NCBI GenBank assembly: GCA_016291655.1
Contig: JAEEYF010000087.1
Coordinates: 1-46,198, forward strand
Direction: 5' to 3'
Source of the DNA: Lachnospiraceae bacterium
Lineage (GTDB): Bacteria > Bacillota > Clostridia > Lachnospirales > Lachnospiraceae
Length of the DNA stretch: 46,198 nucleotides
The position numbers and the translations under genes are program-made. Below the pieces are notes generated by a model, which saw only the letters and a list, made by a program, of their open reading frames with translations, did no database searches and was not told the DNA's origin. This document shows positions 35,226 to 43,783 of the stretch, piece by piece; the stretch's first letter is position 1; the number at the start of each line of letters is the position of its first letter.

Positions 35226-37256
35226 TTATTTTCTGATCCTGAGCGCTCTCATGGCATTCAGAACCGCGAGAGCCATTACTCCGACATCTGCAAAGATCGC
35301 AAGCCACATACCTGTGATACCTGTAGCTGTGAGCACAAGGCAAAGGAGCTTGACGCCGATGGCAAAGTATATATTTTCATGTGCTATATGGAGTGTCTTG
35401 CGGGATATACGGATCGCAAGCGCGATCTTTGAAGGATCGTCATCCATCAGAACGACGTCCGCGGCTTCTATGGCCGCATCGCTTCCGAGACCGCCCATGG
35501 CAATTCCCACATCTGCACGGGATAAAACGGGTGCGTCGTTAATGCCGTCGCCAACAAAGGCAACCGCCTGCGACTTGCCGGTCTTGTCCTCGATCAGTTC
35601 CTCGACTTTTTTAACTTTGTCGCCGGGGAGAAGCTCGGAGTGGACGAAGGCTATGCCCAGCTTCTTTGCAACATCATCCGCCACAGCCTTTGAGTCGCCG
35701 GTAAGCATTACGGTATCCGATATGCCGAGGGCCTTAAGTTCACCTATGGCCCATTTAGCGGTGGGCTTGATCACGTCGGTGATAAGGATATGCCCTGCAT
35801 ATGCCTTGTTGATCGCTACGTGAACGATGGTGCCCGTATGGTGGCAGGGAATGAGATCGACTCCGAGGCGATTCATGAGCTTATCGTTTCCGATGGCGAT
35901 CTCAGCTCCGCCGAGGTCCTTAAAGATCCCTTCGGGTTTGAGTACGGCGATGATACCGTTACCGCCAAGTTCCTGTACACTCTCTGTAAGATTGCGATTT
36001 ATTGGTTTATTATATGCTTTTATGATGCTTTTTGCAATAGGATGGGATGAGGCACTCTCCGCATAGGCAGCGATCTCCAGAAGGCGATCGTCGGGCATTG
36101 TGCTGTGATGGATGCCCACAACCTCGAATACTCCCTTAGTCATTGTTCCGGTCTTGTCGAAGACAAGAGTGCGGGTCTTGGCGAGAGCCTCTATGTAACC
36201 TGAGCCTTTAACAAGGATGCCGTTCTTGCCCGCACAGCCTATGCCTGCAAAGAAACTGAGCGGGATGCTGATGACCAGAGCACAGGGGCAGCTCACGCAA
36301 AGGAACGAGAGGGCTCTGTAAACCCAGGTCTGAACGTCGGGATCATTGCCGAGTGCAAGGTTGATCAGGACGGGGATCGCGATCAAAAGGACCGCAGCTC
36401 CGCAAACGATGGGAGTGTAGATCTTTGCAAATTTCTTGATGAAATTCTCGGACTTGGTCTTTCTTGAACTTGCTTCGCGGACCATGGTAAGGATCCTTGA
36501 AAGCGCGGATTCGGAGAACTTCTTTGTTGTTTCCAGCTTAATGATACCGCTTAAGTTGATGGAACCGCTTAGAACTTCGTCGCCCTTTGAAACTTCAACG
36601 GGGAGGCTTTCGCCTGTGAGAGCCGCGGTATCGAGAGAGGAGGCACCCTGAACGACTTTGCCGTCGATGGGCACGCGCTCGCCGGGCTGAACAACGATAA
36701 CCGATCCTAACTTGACGGTCTCGGGCTTAACGCGCTTTAAGGTGGTGCCGTCTTCTATATTGGCATAGTCGGGGCGGATGTCCATGAGAGCCTTGATGTT
36801 CGCGCGGCTCTTTCCAACCGCATATTCTTCGAACAGCTCGCCTAAACGATAGAAGATCATTACGGCGATACCTTCGGAAAATTCCCTGAGAACAAGAGCG
36901 CCGACGGAAGCTATGGACATAAGGAAGTTTTCATCCAGGAGATGTCCCTTGAAAAGGCCGTTGATGGCTTCAAATAAAATGTCATAGGCAATAATGATAT
37001 ATGCAATGCCTACAAGAGAGTACATGAGAACGGGAGGCATCTTGGAACCGAAGATCATGAGGGCAAGCAAGATAATGCCGGATATTGCGATCCTGATGAT
37101 CTCAAGCTTGGGATTTTCCTCCTCTTCCTCCTCTTCCTCCTCGTGATGGTGGTGATGGCAGCCGCATCCGCAACCGCATTCATCGTCATCGTCGTGATCA
37201 TGGTGGTGATGATGGTCGTGCTTTACGATCTCATCTTCTTCATCGTGCTTGTGCAT
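35226..37256 (-). CDS. Heavy-metal P1B-type ATPase (Zn/Cd/Pb exporter class) with His/Cys/acidic N-terminus
   Basis: 676 aa. ATP-driven export of soft divalent metals. Motifs: translocation site SCPCALVIS in helix 6, TGES phosphatase loop, phosphorylation site DKTGTMTKG, SSHP, GDGINDAP; the last helices contain NIYFAIGVKLLC and MWLAIFADVG, typical of the P1B-2 (Zn/Cd/Pb) subgroup. Instead of an HMA domain the first 50 residues are low complexity: about 15 His, four Cys alternating with Gly, then Asp and nine Glu, a likely flexible metal-binding tail. First gene of an operon with the SmtB-like repressor. Confidence 0.95.
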   Translation of the reverse strand: MHKHDEEDEIVKHDHHHHHDHDDDDECGCGCGCHHHHHEEEEEEEEENPKLEIIRIAISGIILLALMIFGSKMPPVLMYSLVGIAYIIIAYDILFEAINGLFKGHLLDENFLMSIASVGALVLREFSEGIAVMIFYRLGELFEEYAVGKSRANIKALMDIRPDYANIEDGTTLKRVKPETVKLGSVIVVQPGERVPIDGKVVQGASSLDTAALTGESLPVEVSKGDEVLSGSINLSGIIKLETTKKFSESALSRILTMVREASSRKTKSENFIKKFAKIYTPIVCGAAVLLIAIPVLINLALGNDPDVQTWVYRALSFLCVSCPCALVISIPLSFFAGIGCAGKNGILVKGSGYIEALAKTRTLVFDKTGTMTKGVFEVVGIHHSTMPDDRLLEIAAYAESASSHPIAKSIIKAYNKPINRNLTESVQELGGNGIIAVLKPEGIFKDLGGAEIAIGNDKLMNRLGVDLIPCHHTGTIVHVAINKAYAGHILITDVIKPTAKWAIGELKALGISDTVMLTGDSKAVADDVAKKLGIAFVHSELLPGDKVKKVEELIEDKTGKSQAVAFVGDGINDAPVLSRADVGIAMGGLGSDAAIEAADVVLMDDDPSKIALAIRISRKTLHIAHENIYFAIGVKLLCLVLTATGITGMWLAIFADVGVMALAVLNAMRALRIRK

Positions 37257-37301
37257 TTGAAATTTCCTCCGTGTATTGTTTATCCGCCTGGCGGAAAATA
37301 G

Positions 37302-37338
37302 ATGTTCATTTCAACACTTGAACATTTGCTCAAATGTT
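37302..37338. promoter_or_regulatory. ArsR/SmtB-type operator dyads
   Basis: TGAACATTTGCTCA (37319-37332) matches the SmtB half-site pattern TGAACA-N2-TGTTCA with one change. It also pairs with ATGTTCA at 37302 (ATGTTCA-N10-TGAACAT), and TTCAACACTTGAA (37309-37321) is a further dyad. The sites lie just downstream of the -10 box of the ATPase promoter. Confidence 0.75.
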
Positions 37339-37344
37339 ATTATT

Positions 37345-37372
37345 ATCATACCACCTTTTGCATGGATGTCAA
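37345..37372 (-). promoter_or_regulatory. Promoter of the metal-efflux operon
   Basis: Minus strand TTGACA (complement of 37367-37372), 16 bp, TATGAT (complement of 37345-37350). Confidence 0.75.
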
Positions 37373-37393
37373 CCCTTATATATGGAAAAAATA

Positions 37394-37422
37394 TTGACTG
37401 CCTTAATAATGAAGGCTAAAAT
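37394..37422 (+). promoter_or_regulatory. Promoter of the rhamnose operon
   Basis: TTGACT (37394-37399), 17 bp, TAAAAT (37417-37422), about 50 nt before rfbB. Confidence 0.75.
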
Positions 37423-37474
37423 AGTACACATACGATGCGATGCTGAATATTATCATCACTTTAAGGGGGATAAA

Positions 37475-38551
37475 ATGACAACTTATCTTGTTACAGGCGG
37501 AGCAGGTTTTATAGGAAGCAACTTCGTGCTCTATATGCTTGAAAGATACAAGGATATAACGATCATTAATCTGGATAAACTTACATACGCCGGGAATCTC
37601 GAGAACCTCAGAAAGGTTGAGAAGGACCCGCGTTATGTTTTTGTGAAGGGAGATATATGCGATGAGAAACTGACGGCCTCATTGCTCGAGGAGTGGGACC
37701 CGGATCTCATCGTAAATTTTGCGGGAGAAAGCCATGTGGACAGGTCCATTAAGGATCCGGATGCGTTTCTTAACACAAATGTTAAAGGCGTTGTAAATCT
37801 GCTTCAAAGAGCAAAGGATGCATGGCTGGATCCTAAGAGCGGAAAATGGAAGGAAGGCAAGAGATTCCTGCAGGTGGGTACCGATGAAGTGTACGGTTAT
37901 CTCGGAAAAGACGGTTATTTCACAGAGACAACTCCGCTTTCACCTCACAGCCCCTACAGCGCATCCAAGGCATCGGGAGATATGTTTGCAAAGGCTTTCT
38001 TTGACACTTATCATATGCCTGTATGCATTACAAGATGCTCGAACAATTATGGAGCTTTTCAGTACCCCGAAAAGCTGATCCCGTTGATGATCAACAACGC
38101 AAGGAAGCACAAAAAGCTGCCCGTCTACGGGGACGGTATGCAGATCCGCGACTGGCTTTACGTGGAAGATCATTGCAAGGCGATCGATATGGTGCTGAAA
38201 AAAGGCAGGCCCGGAGAAGTGTACAACATCGGCGGACACAACGAAAGAACCAATGTATTTATCGTTAATACCATAATAAAAGAGCTTAGAGAAAAGTTAA
38301 ATGATGATTTGATCAACGAAGATCTTATCATTCACGTTGAGGACAGACCCGGACACGATCGCAGATACGGCATTGATCCCACGAAGATCAGGAATGAATT
38401 AGGGTGGTATCCTGAGACAAGTTTTGAAGAGGGCATAATCAAGACGATCGACTGGTATCTGGATAATGAGGAATGGATGAAGAATGTTGTCGACGGAGAA
38501 TACATGAAGTATTATGAGGACATGTACGCGGGACGTGAAGAATTGAAGTAA
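37475..38551 (+). CDS. rfbB: dTDP-glucose 4,6-dehydratase
   Basis: Second step of dTDP-L-rhamnose synthesis. 358 aa, short-chain dehydrogenase fold. NAD-binding GGAGFIGSNFV, TDEVYGYLG, catalytic Tyr/Lys in YSASKASGD, and RCSNNYGAFQYPEKLIPLM. Start at 37475 (MTTYLVTGGAGF) follows AAGGGGG; the open frame upstream to 37334 runs through the promoter region and is not coding. First gene of rfbB-A-D-C. Confidence 0.96.
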   Translation: MTTYLVTGGAGFIGSNFVLYMLERYKDITIINLDKLTYAGNLENLRKVEKDPRYVFVKGDICDEKLTASLLEEWDPDLIVNFAGESHVDRSIKDPDAFLNTNVKGVVNLLQRAKDAWLDPKSGKWKEGKRFLQVGTDEVYGYLGKDGYFTETTPLSPHSPYSASKASGDMFAKAFFDTYHMPVCITRCSNNYGAFQYPEKLIPLMINNARKHKKLPVYGDGMQIRDWLYVEDHCKAIDMVLKKGRPGEVYNIGGHNERTNVFIVNTIIKELREKLNDDLINEDLIIHVEDRPGHDRRYGIDPTKIRNELGWYPETSFEEGIIKTIDWYLDNEEWMKNVVDGEYMKYYEDMYAGREELK

Positions 38552-38566
38552 CCGGAGGTGGATTTA

Positions 38567-39454
38567 GTGAAGGGCATTATACTTGCGGGAGGAACAGGTT
38601 CAAGATTGTATCCGCTGACCTTAGTGACCACAAAACAGCTTTTACCGGTTTATGATAAACCGATGATCTATTACCCTCTCAGCACTCTGATGCTGGCGGG
38701 GATCAATGAAATACTTGTCATCAGCACGCCCGAGGACACACCGAGGCTTGAAAGACTTTTGGGAGACGGTTCACGGTTCGGAGTGAACCTGTCTTATTGC
38801 GTTCAAAACAGCCCCGACGGGCTTGCCCAGGCTTTTCTTTTGGGTGAGAGATTCATAGGGGAAGATGCCTGCGCAATGGTACTTGGAGATAACCTTTTCT
38901 ACGGAAACGGCTTCGGAAAGGTGCTTGCAAAGGCTGTGGAAGAGGCCGAAGAAAAACAGACAGCCACTGTTTTCGGATACTATGTCAACGATCCCGGACG
39001 CTTTGGAGTCGTTGAATTTGACGAGAACGGGAAGGCGGTTTCCATAGAGGAAAAACCTGCGGTACCCAAGTCCAATTATGCGATCACGGGGCTTTACTTC
39101 TATCCTTCCGGAGTGAGTGAAAAGGCAAAGCTCCTTCGACCGTCGGCAAGAGGAGAACTTGAGATAGCGGAGCTTAATGCAATGTATCTTGAGGAAAACA
39201 GATTGCAGGTGCACAGACTCGGCAGAGGCTTTGCGTGGATGGATGCGGGAACGGTTGAAAGCCTTCTGGCGGCAGCAAATTTCGTGGCTACCGTCGAAGA
39301 AAGACAGGGTGTTACCATTTCGGCACCGGAAGAGATCGCGTTCGTCAAGGGATGGATCAGCAAAGAGAAACTCGCGGAAGCGGCCGAAGCCTACGGAAAA
39401 TCGGCCTATGGAGCCCATCTGAAGGCTGTTGCCGAGGGCAGGATAAATAATTGA
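38567..39454 (+). CDS. rfbA: Glucose-1-phosphate thymidylyltransferase
   Basis: Makes dTDP-glucose from dTTP and glucose-1-phosphate, the first rhamnose-pathway step. 295 aa. Nucleotide-binding [11 protein letters not shown], then [17 protein letters not shown] and [10 protein letters not shown]-terminal [13 protein letters not shown]. Start chosen at GTG 38567, 8 nt after GGAGG, giving the canonical [12 protein letters not shown]; an in-frame GTG at 38558 overlaps the ribosome site itself. Confidence 0.95.
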   Translation: MKGIILAGGTGSRLYPLTLVTTKQLLPVYDKPMIYYPLSTLMLAGINEILVISTPEDTPRLERLLGDGSRFGVNLSYCVQNSPDGLAQAFLLGERFIGEDACAMVLGDNLFYGNGFGKVLAKAVEEAEEKQTATVFGYYVNDPGRFGVVEFDENGKAVSIEEKPAVPKSNYAITGLYFYPSGVSEKAKLLRPSARGELEIAELNAMYLEENRLQVHRLGRGFAWMDAGTVESLLAAANFVATVEERQGVTISAPEEIAFVKGWISKEKLAEAAEAYGKSAYGAHLKAVAEGRINN

Positions 39455-39467
39455 TCGGAGGATTGAT

Positions 39468-40487
39468 TTGAAATTTTTTGTGACCGGAGCCAACGGCATG
39501 CTCGGACATGATGTCGTTCAGGAACTTTTGAAACGTGGATATGAAGTGACAGGAAGCGGTACCAAGCAGGATTTTTCGTGGAAGAACGGAAGACCCGACT
39601 GCGGATATGCCTGCCTTGACATTACGGACCGTGAGGCGGTTGTAAGAACTCTCGAAAGAGAAAAACCGGATGCGGTGATACATTGTGCTGCGTGGAATGC
39701 GGTCGATCTTGCGGAAGAAGAGGCGAACCGGGGGAATGTCATGGCGGTAAATGCGCTGGGGACAGGTTATATAGCCGAGAGCTGTGTGAAAACAGATTGC
39801 AAATTGATCTATATCAGTACGGACTTTGTCTTTGACGGCAGTGGCGAAAAACCTGCTTCCGCGGATGAAACCTCATTCGGACCGCTGAATTACTACGGGA
39901 TGAGCAAGCTGGAAGGTGAAAAGAAAATTTCCGCGAGTATGGAAAAATTTTATATTGTAAGGACATCCTGGGCATATGGCGTGAATGGGGAAAATTTCGT
40001 AAAAACAATGATAAAAGCCGGGAAAAAACACGACACGGTAAGGGTTGTAAATGACCAGATCGCCACGCCGACCTATACACGCGATCTCGCGAGATTGCTG
40101 GCAGATATGGCAGAAAGTGATAAATACGGTTTTTATAACGCAACAAACGAAGGCGGGTTTGTATCCAAGTATGAGCTCATTTTAGAGGCTTACAGGCAGT
40201 TTGGACTGGATACAAAGGTGATCCCCGTCACTACGGAAGAATACGGACCGATCTTGGCAATGCGCCCCAAGAATGGAAGAATGTGCAAAGAAAAAATCAA
40301 AAAACAAGGTTTTCTTCCACTTCCCGACTGGAGAGATGCGCTGAATAGATATTTGGCCGAAGAGACTTTTTTATCGAACGAGGTGAAAAATGGGACAGAT
40401 CAGTGTTGTGAAAAATGCCGGCGGTATAGAGGGAGTCTGTGTGATCACTCCCGCCGTTCACAAAGACAGCAGAGGGAGCTTCTGTGA
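39468..40487 (+). CDS. rfbD: dTDP-4-dehydrorhamnose reductase, with read-through C-terminus
   Basis: Last step of dTDP-L-rhamnose synthesis. Motifs: KFFVTGANGMLGHDVV, STDFVFDG, catalytic YGMSKLEGE, RTSWAYG. TTG start at 39468, 6 nt after GGAGG. The family normally ends near RDALNRYLAEE (about residue 300), but this frame runs on to 339 aa and overlaps rfbC by 98 nt. The extra residues (from about TFLSNEV) are unlike RfbD and contain a Cys/Arg-rich stretch. A six-T run at about 40366-40371 precedes the overlap; skipping one base there would stop translation at a TGA before rfbC. So the true end may differ: extension, slippage or a sequence error. Confidence 0.9.
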   Translation: MKFFVTGANGMLGHDVVQELLKRGYEVTGSGTKQDFSWKNGRPDCGYACLDITDREAVVRTLEREKPDAVIHCAAWNAVDLAEEEANRGNVMAVNALGTGYIAESCVKTDCKLIYISTDFVFDGSGEKPASADETSFGPLNYYGMSKLEGEKKISASMEKFYIVRTSWAYGVNGENFVKTMIKAGKKHDTVRVVNDQIATPTYTRDLARLLADMAESDKYGFYNATNEGGFVSKYELILEAYRQFGLDTKVIPVTTEEYGPILAMRPKNGRMCKEKIKKQGFLPLPDWRDALNRYLAEETFLSNEVKNGTDQCCEKCRRYRGSLCDHSRRSQRQQRELL

Positions 40488-40992
40488 AACATACAGCCTT
40501 AGGGATATGAAAGAGGCGGGTATTGACACGGTTTTTGTTCAGGACAATCAGGCATCAAGCGTTAAAGGCGTTTTGCGAGGATTGCATTTTCAAAAGGAGC
40601 ATGCCCAGACCAAGCTTCTCAGAGTAATAAAGGGAAGCGTGTTTGATGTTGCGGTGGATCTGAGACCGGGAAGCGCCACTTTCGGTAAGTGGTACGGAGA
40701 GATCCTCTCAGCAGAAAACTGTAAGCAGCTTTTGGTACCGAGAGGATTTGCACACGGCTATCTTGTTCTTTCGGATACGGCGGAGATATGCTACAAGTGC
40801 GATGACTTTTATCATCCCGGTGACGAAGGCGGTTTGGCATGGAACGATCCGAAGATCGGGATAGAGTGGCCCATGCTCGAGGGAAAATATGCAGGGAATT
40901 CCGGGGCGAAGGGCTACAAAGTGGACGGATCGCCGCTGATCCTGAATGAAAGAGATGAAAATTGGCCGGGGATCGACAGTTTTAAAAGATGA
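40390..40992 (+). CDS. rfbC: dTDP-4-dehydrorhamnose 3,5-epimerase
   Basis: Third enzyme of the rhamnose pathway, a cupin-fold epimerase. 200 aa. Catalytic His in GVLRGLHFQKEHAQTKLLRV, Asp in VFDVAVDLRPGS, Tyr region in GFAHGYLVLSD. Begins MGQISVVKNAGGIEGV after GAGGTG. It starts inside the rfbD frame and its stop overlaps the next ATG (ATGA), so the gene after it is coupled. Confidence 0.95.
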   Translation: MGQISVVKNAGGIEGVCVITPAVHKDSRGSFCETYSLRDMKEAGIDTVFVQDNQASSVKGVLRGLHFQKEHAQTKLLRVIKGSVFDVAVDLRPGSATFGKWYGEILSAENCKQLLVPRGFAHGYLVLSDTAEICYKCDDFYHPGDEGGLAWNDPKIGIEWPMLEGKYAGNSGAKGYKVDGSPLILNERDENWPGIDSFKR

Positions 40993-42278
40993 GTGCGGAA
41001 GAGATTATCCAAAAAATCAAATATAGATTTAACACGCTTCAAATGAGCTACAGCATGGAGGGCGAGCTTGCTCAGATACTTAGGTATCTGCTTGTGAACG
41101 GTGTCGATGCCGAAGCTTTTTTTGCGGAATTTATGGCAGAGGAACGGTCATCGGAGGAACCGATCCGTAAGAATGAAGCGAAGGTGCTGCTCGGCAGGTT
41201 CAGAGAACGGGCGGTCCGCTTGACCGGGATCGGAACTCCGGTAAGCAGAACAGGCTCAGAGGAACATGGAAAAACCGTTATCGCTTGGGTTGAAGAGGAT
41301 ATTAAGGATGATCCCATCGCGAAGGCTTTGATCGCTCGGGCGGATAAGGTGGAATACATTAAGCACTATAAAGACGTGTTTAACGCCAAGGGACATGATT
41401 TTAAGGCGGAGAAAAGAGGCGGATCTTTTATAGTGGCGAAGAACAGGGATACTTTGATCTATCCCGGAGCGCCTTTTTGCCAGAGCTTCGGGAATGAACA
41501 TTTCTACTATGCATCCTGTGTCAAGAATTGTCTGTTTGATTGCGACTATTGCTTCCTGCAGGGGCTCTATCCATGCGGTTATCCGGTTTATTTTGTAAAC
41601 CTGAAGGAGTACTTTGACGAACTGGACGAACTTTTGAAAAAAATCCCGGTGTATCTTTGTATTTCCTATGATACGGACCTGTTGGCGATGGAGCCGATGC
41701 TTCACTATGTGGAAAAATGGGTGAGTTATGCACAGTCCAGGGCGCAGCTAAAGATAGAAATACGAACAAAAAGCGGAAATTACTCGGTTTTTGATTCATT
41801 TTCAAAATTGCGAAAAGACGACAGCACGGAAAATTACAATAATATTGTGTTTGCGTGGACAATTTCTCCCAAAGAGGTCTCAAACTTCGCTGAAATCGGG
41901 CTTCCGGAGGTGGGGAAAAGATTGAGGGCTTTGAAGGCTGCAAAGGCTGCGGGATTTCCCGTAAGGTTGTGTTTCGATCCCATGATCTACCATCCGGAAT
42001 GGAAAAAATCCTATTCCGATCTGTTTGAAAGAGTATTCGGGGAGATCGCTGCTTCGGAAGTGGAAGATGTGAGCGTCGGTGTGTTCAGGATATCCAATAA
42101 GCTGCTGAAGAGGATGAGGGATACCAACAAGAGCAGTCCCATAACCCAATTTCCATATATCACCGAGAACGGGGCATGTCATTACGGAGAGTTGTCCTCA
42201 GAGATGGTTGGATATGCGATTGAAGAATTGAAGAAGTATATGCCTGTCGAGAAGATATATGCCTGGCAGGGAAATTAA
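40989..42278 (+). CDS. Spore photoproduct lyase-like radical SAM protein
   Basis: 429 aa. The N-terminal 150 residues are helical and not recognised; the radical SAM motif CLFDCDYC (Cys181, Cys185, Cys188; CX3CX2C) follows SCVKN, and GNEHFYYAS and ISYDTDLLAMEP resemble the SPL family. SPL repairs the spore photoproduct dimer in DNA; many relatives in non-sporulating bacteria have unproven substrates. The start overlaps the rfbC stop (ATGA), so it is expressed with the rhamnose genes, an unusual setting for a repair enzyme. Ends at a weak terminator. Confidence 0.78.
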   Translation: MSAEEIIQKIKYRFNTLQMSYSMEGELAQILRYLLVNGVDAEAFFAEFMAEERSSEEPIRKNEAKVLLGRFRERAVRLTGIGTPVSRTGSEEHGKTVIAWVEEDIKDDPIAKALIARADKVEYIKHYKDVFNAKGHDFKAEKRGGSFIVAKNRDTLIYPGAPFCQSFGNEHFYYASCVKNCLFDCDYCFLQGLYPCGYPVYFVNLKEYFDELDELLKKIPVYLCISYDTDLLAMEPMLHYVEKWVSYAQSRAQLKIEIRTKSGNYSVFDSFSKLRKDDSTENYNNIVFAWTISPKEVSNFAEIGLPEVGKRLRALKAAKAAGFPVRLCFDPMIYHPEWKKSYSDLFERVFGEIAASEVEDVSVGVFRISNKLLKRMRDTNKSSPITQFPYITENGACHYGELSSEMVGYAIEELKKYMPVEKIYAWQGN

Positions 42279-42283
42279 AAAAA

Positions 42284-42309
42284 GACGGTTCGAAGAAACC
42301 GCCTTTTTA
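42284..42309 (+). terminator. Terminator of the rhamnose/SPL operon
   Basis: CGGTT-CGAAGA-AACCG stem followed by a short T-run, with an A-run before it. Confidence 0.75.
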
Positions 42310-42362
42310 GTAGCAATGTATGAAGCCCTTCCAAAACCAGGGCGTTAAAACAAGATTTAATC

Positions 42363-43649
42363 TTACTCAACTTTGTCGAGAGCCTGGCTGATATCGGAAA
42401 TGAGGTCTTCCTTATCTTCGAGACCGCAGGAGAAGCGAACGAGGTTGGGATAGATTCCGCAGGCTACGAGCTGCTCATCGGTCATCTGACGATGGGTAGC
42501 GTTGGCGGGGTGGAGACAGCAGCTTCTTGCGTCGGCAACATGTGTCTCGATAGCGGCGAGCTTGAGGTTCTTCATGAATACCTCGGCAGCCTTACGTCCG
42601 CCCTTTAAGCCGAAGCTTACAACTCCGCAGGAGCCGTTGGGAAGGTACTTTTCAGCAACCTTGTGGTACTTGTCTCCGGGAAGTCCGCAGTAATTTACAT
42701 ATTCGATCTTAGGATGCTTTGCAAGGAATTCTGCCACAGCCTGGCCGTTCTCGCAATGTCTTGCCATACGAACGTGGAGGCTTTCGAGACCCAGGTTCAG
42801 GATAAATGCGTTCTGAGGAGACTGGATCGAACCAAAGTCACGCATGAGCTGAGCGGTAGCCTTTGTGATGAAAGCGCCTGCATTACCGAACTTTGTGGCA
42901 TATGTGATACCGTGATAGGATTCGTCGGGTGTGCAAAGACCGGGAAATTTGTCTGCGTGAGCCATCCAGTCGAACTTGCCCGAGTCAACTATGCATCCGC
43001 CTACTGCTGCGCCGTGTCCGTCCATATACTTTGTGGTGGAGTGGGTAACTATGTCTGCACCCCATTCGATTGGACGGCAGTTAACGGGAGTAGCAAAGGT
43101 GTTATCGATGATAAAGGGAACGCCGTGGGCATGTGCCGCATTTGCCCACTGTTCAATGTCGAGAACTGTAAGAGCGGGATTGGCAATGGTCTCGCCGAAT
43201 ACGGCCTTTGTGTTGGGGCGGAATGCTGCGTTTAATTCTTCTTCAGTGCAATCCGGAGCAACGAAGGTGAAGTCTATGCCCATTTTTTTCATCGTAACGG
43301 CGAAAAGATTGAAGGTTCCGCCATAGATGGAAGAGGAAGCCACAACGTGATCTCCGCAGGAAGCTATGTTGAAGATGGAAAAAAAGTTGGCAGCCTGTCC
43401 CGAAGAGGTGAGCATTGCAGCAGTACCGCCTTCAAGTTCGCAGATCTTAGCTGCTACGAAGTCGTTTGTAGGATTTTGAAGTCTGGTATAGAAATAGCCG
43501 CTGGCCTCAAGATCGAAAAGCTTTCCCATGTCTTCGCTGGTGTTATATTTGAAAGTGGTGCTTTGAACGATAGGGATCTGACGGGGCTCACCGTTTCCGG
43601 GAGTATATCCGCCTTGTACACATGTGGTGTTAATCTTGTACTTAGCCAT
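42363..43649 (-). CDS. metY: O-acetylhomoserine sulfhydrylase (aminocarboxypropyltransferase)
   Basis: PLP enzyme making homocysteine (or methionine) from O-acetylhomoserine and sulfide or methanethiol. 428 aa, the longer Cys/Met-metabolism class. YFYTRLQNPTND (phosphate contact from the neighbour subunit), SSGQAANFF, IDNTFATP, PLP-binding Lys in HSTTKYMDGHG, and the C-terminal VRFSCGLED. The 45-residue insert after PLP Lys (WMAHADKFPGLCTPDESYHG) is typical of MetY rather than MetB/MetC. Start at 43649 follows AAGGAG; 15 extra residues to 43694 are unlikely. It is divergent from rlmD. Confidence 0.93.
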   Translation of the reverse strand: MAKYKINTTCVQGGYTPGNGEPRQIPIVQSTTFKYNTSEDMGKLFDLEASGYFYTRLQNPTNDFVAAKICELEGGTAAMLTSSGQAANFFSIFNIASCGDHVVASSSIYGGTFNLFAVTMKKMGIDFTFVAPDCTEEELNAAFRPNTKAVFGETIANPALTVLDIEQWANAAHAHGVPFIIDNTFATPVNCRPIEWGADIVTHSTTKYMDGHGAAVGGCIVDSGKFDWMAHADKFPGLCTPDESYHGITYATKFGNAGAFITKATAQLMRDFGSIQSPQNAFILNLGLESLHVRMARHCENGQAVAEFLAKHPKIEYVNYCGLPGDKYHKVAEKYLPNGSCGVVSFGLKGGRKAAEVFMKNLKLAAIETHVADARSCCLHPANATHRQMTDEQLVACGIYPNLVRFSCGLEDKEDLISDISQALDKVE

Positions 43650-43682
43650 AGTTTTCTCCTTATAAAAAATCATTTGCAATGT

Positions 43683-43711
43683 ATGATAATTCAATCCGTT
43701 AAAGTAGTCAA
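43683..43711 (-). promoter_or_regulatory. Promoter of metY
   Basis: Minus strand TTGACT (complement of 43706-43711), 17 bp, TATCAT (complement of 43683-43688). Its -35 overlaps the -35 of the divergent promoter. Confidence 0.72.
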
Positions 43712-43733
43712 GCGAAAGTTTTGGGTGTATACT
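43705..43733 (+). promoter_or_regulatory. Candidate promoter of rlmD
   Basis: TAGTCA (43705-43710), 17 bp, TATACT (43728-43733), about 50 nt before the start codon. Confidence 0.6.
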
Positions 43734-43783
43734 AAAAAAGATGAGTATTACGATATCAAGCGAACAAAAACCAAGGAGTTGTC

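Noticed and set aside
37334-37474. N-terminal extension of rfbB
   Set aside because: The open frame covers the rhamnose promoter and operator region; the conserved start with a ribosome site is at 37475.
42310-42362. Terminator of metY on the minus strand
   Set aside because: GCCCT/AGGGC pairing is short and no T-run follows.
43650-43783. SAM (S-box) or T-box leader before metY
   Set aside because: The leader from the mapped promoter is under 40 nt, too short, and no conserved riboswitch pattern is visible.
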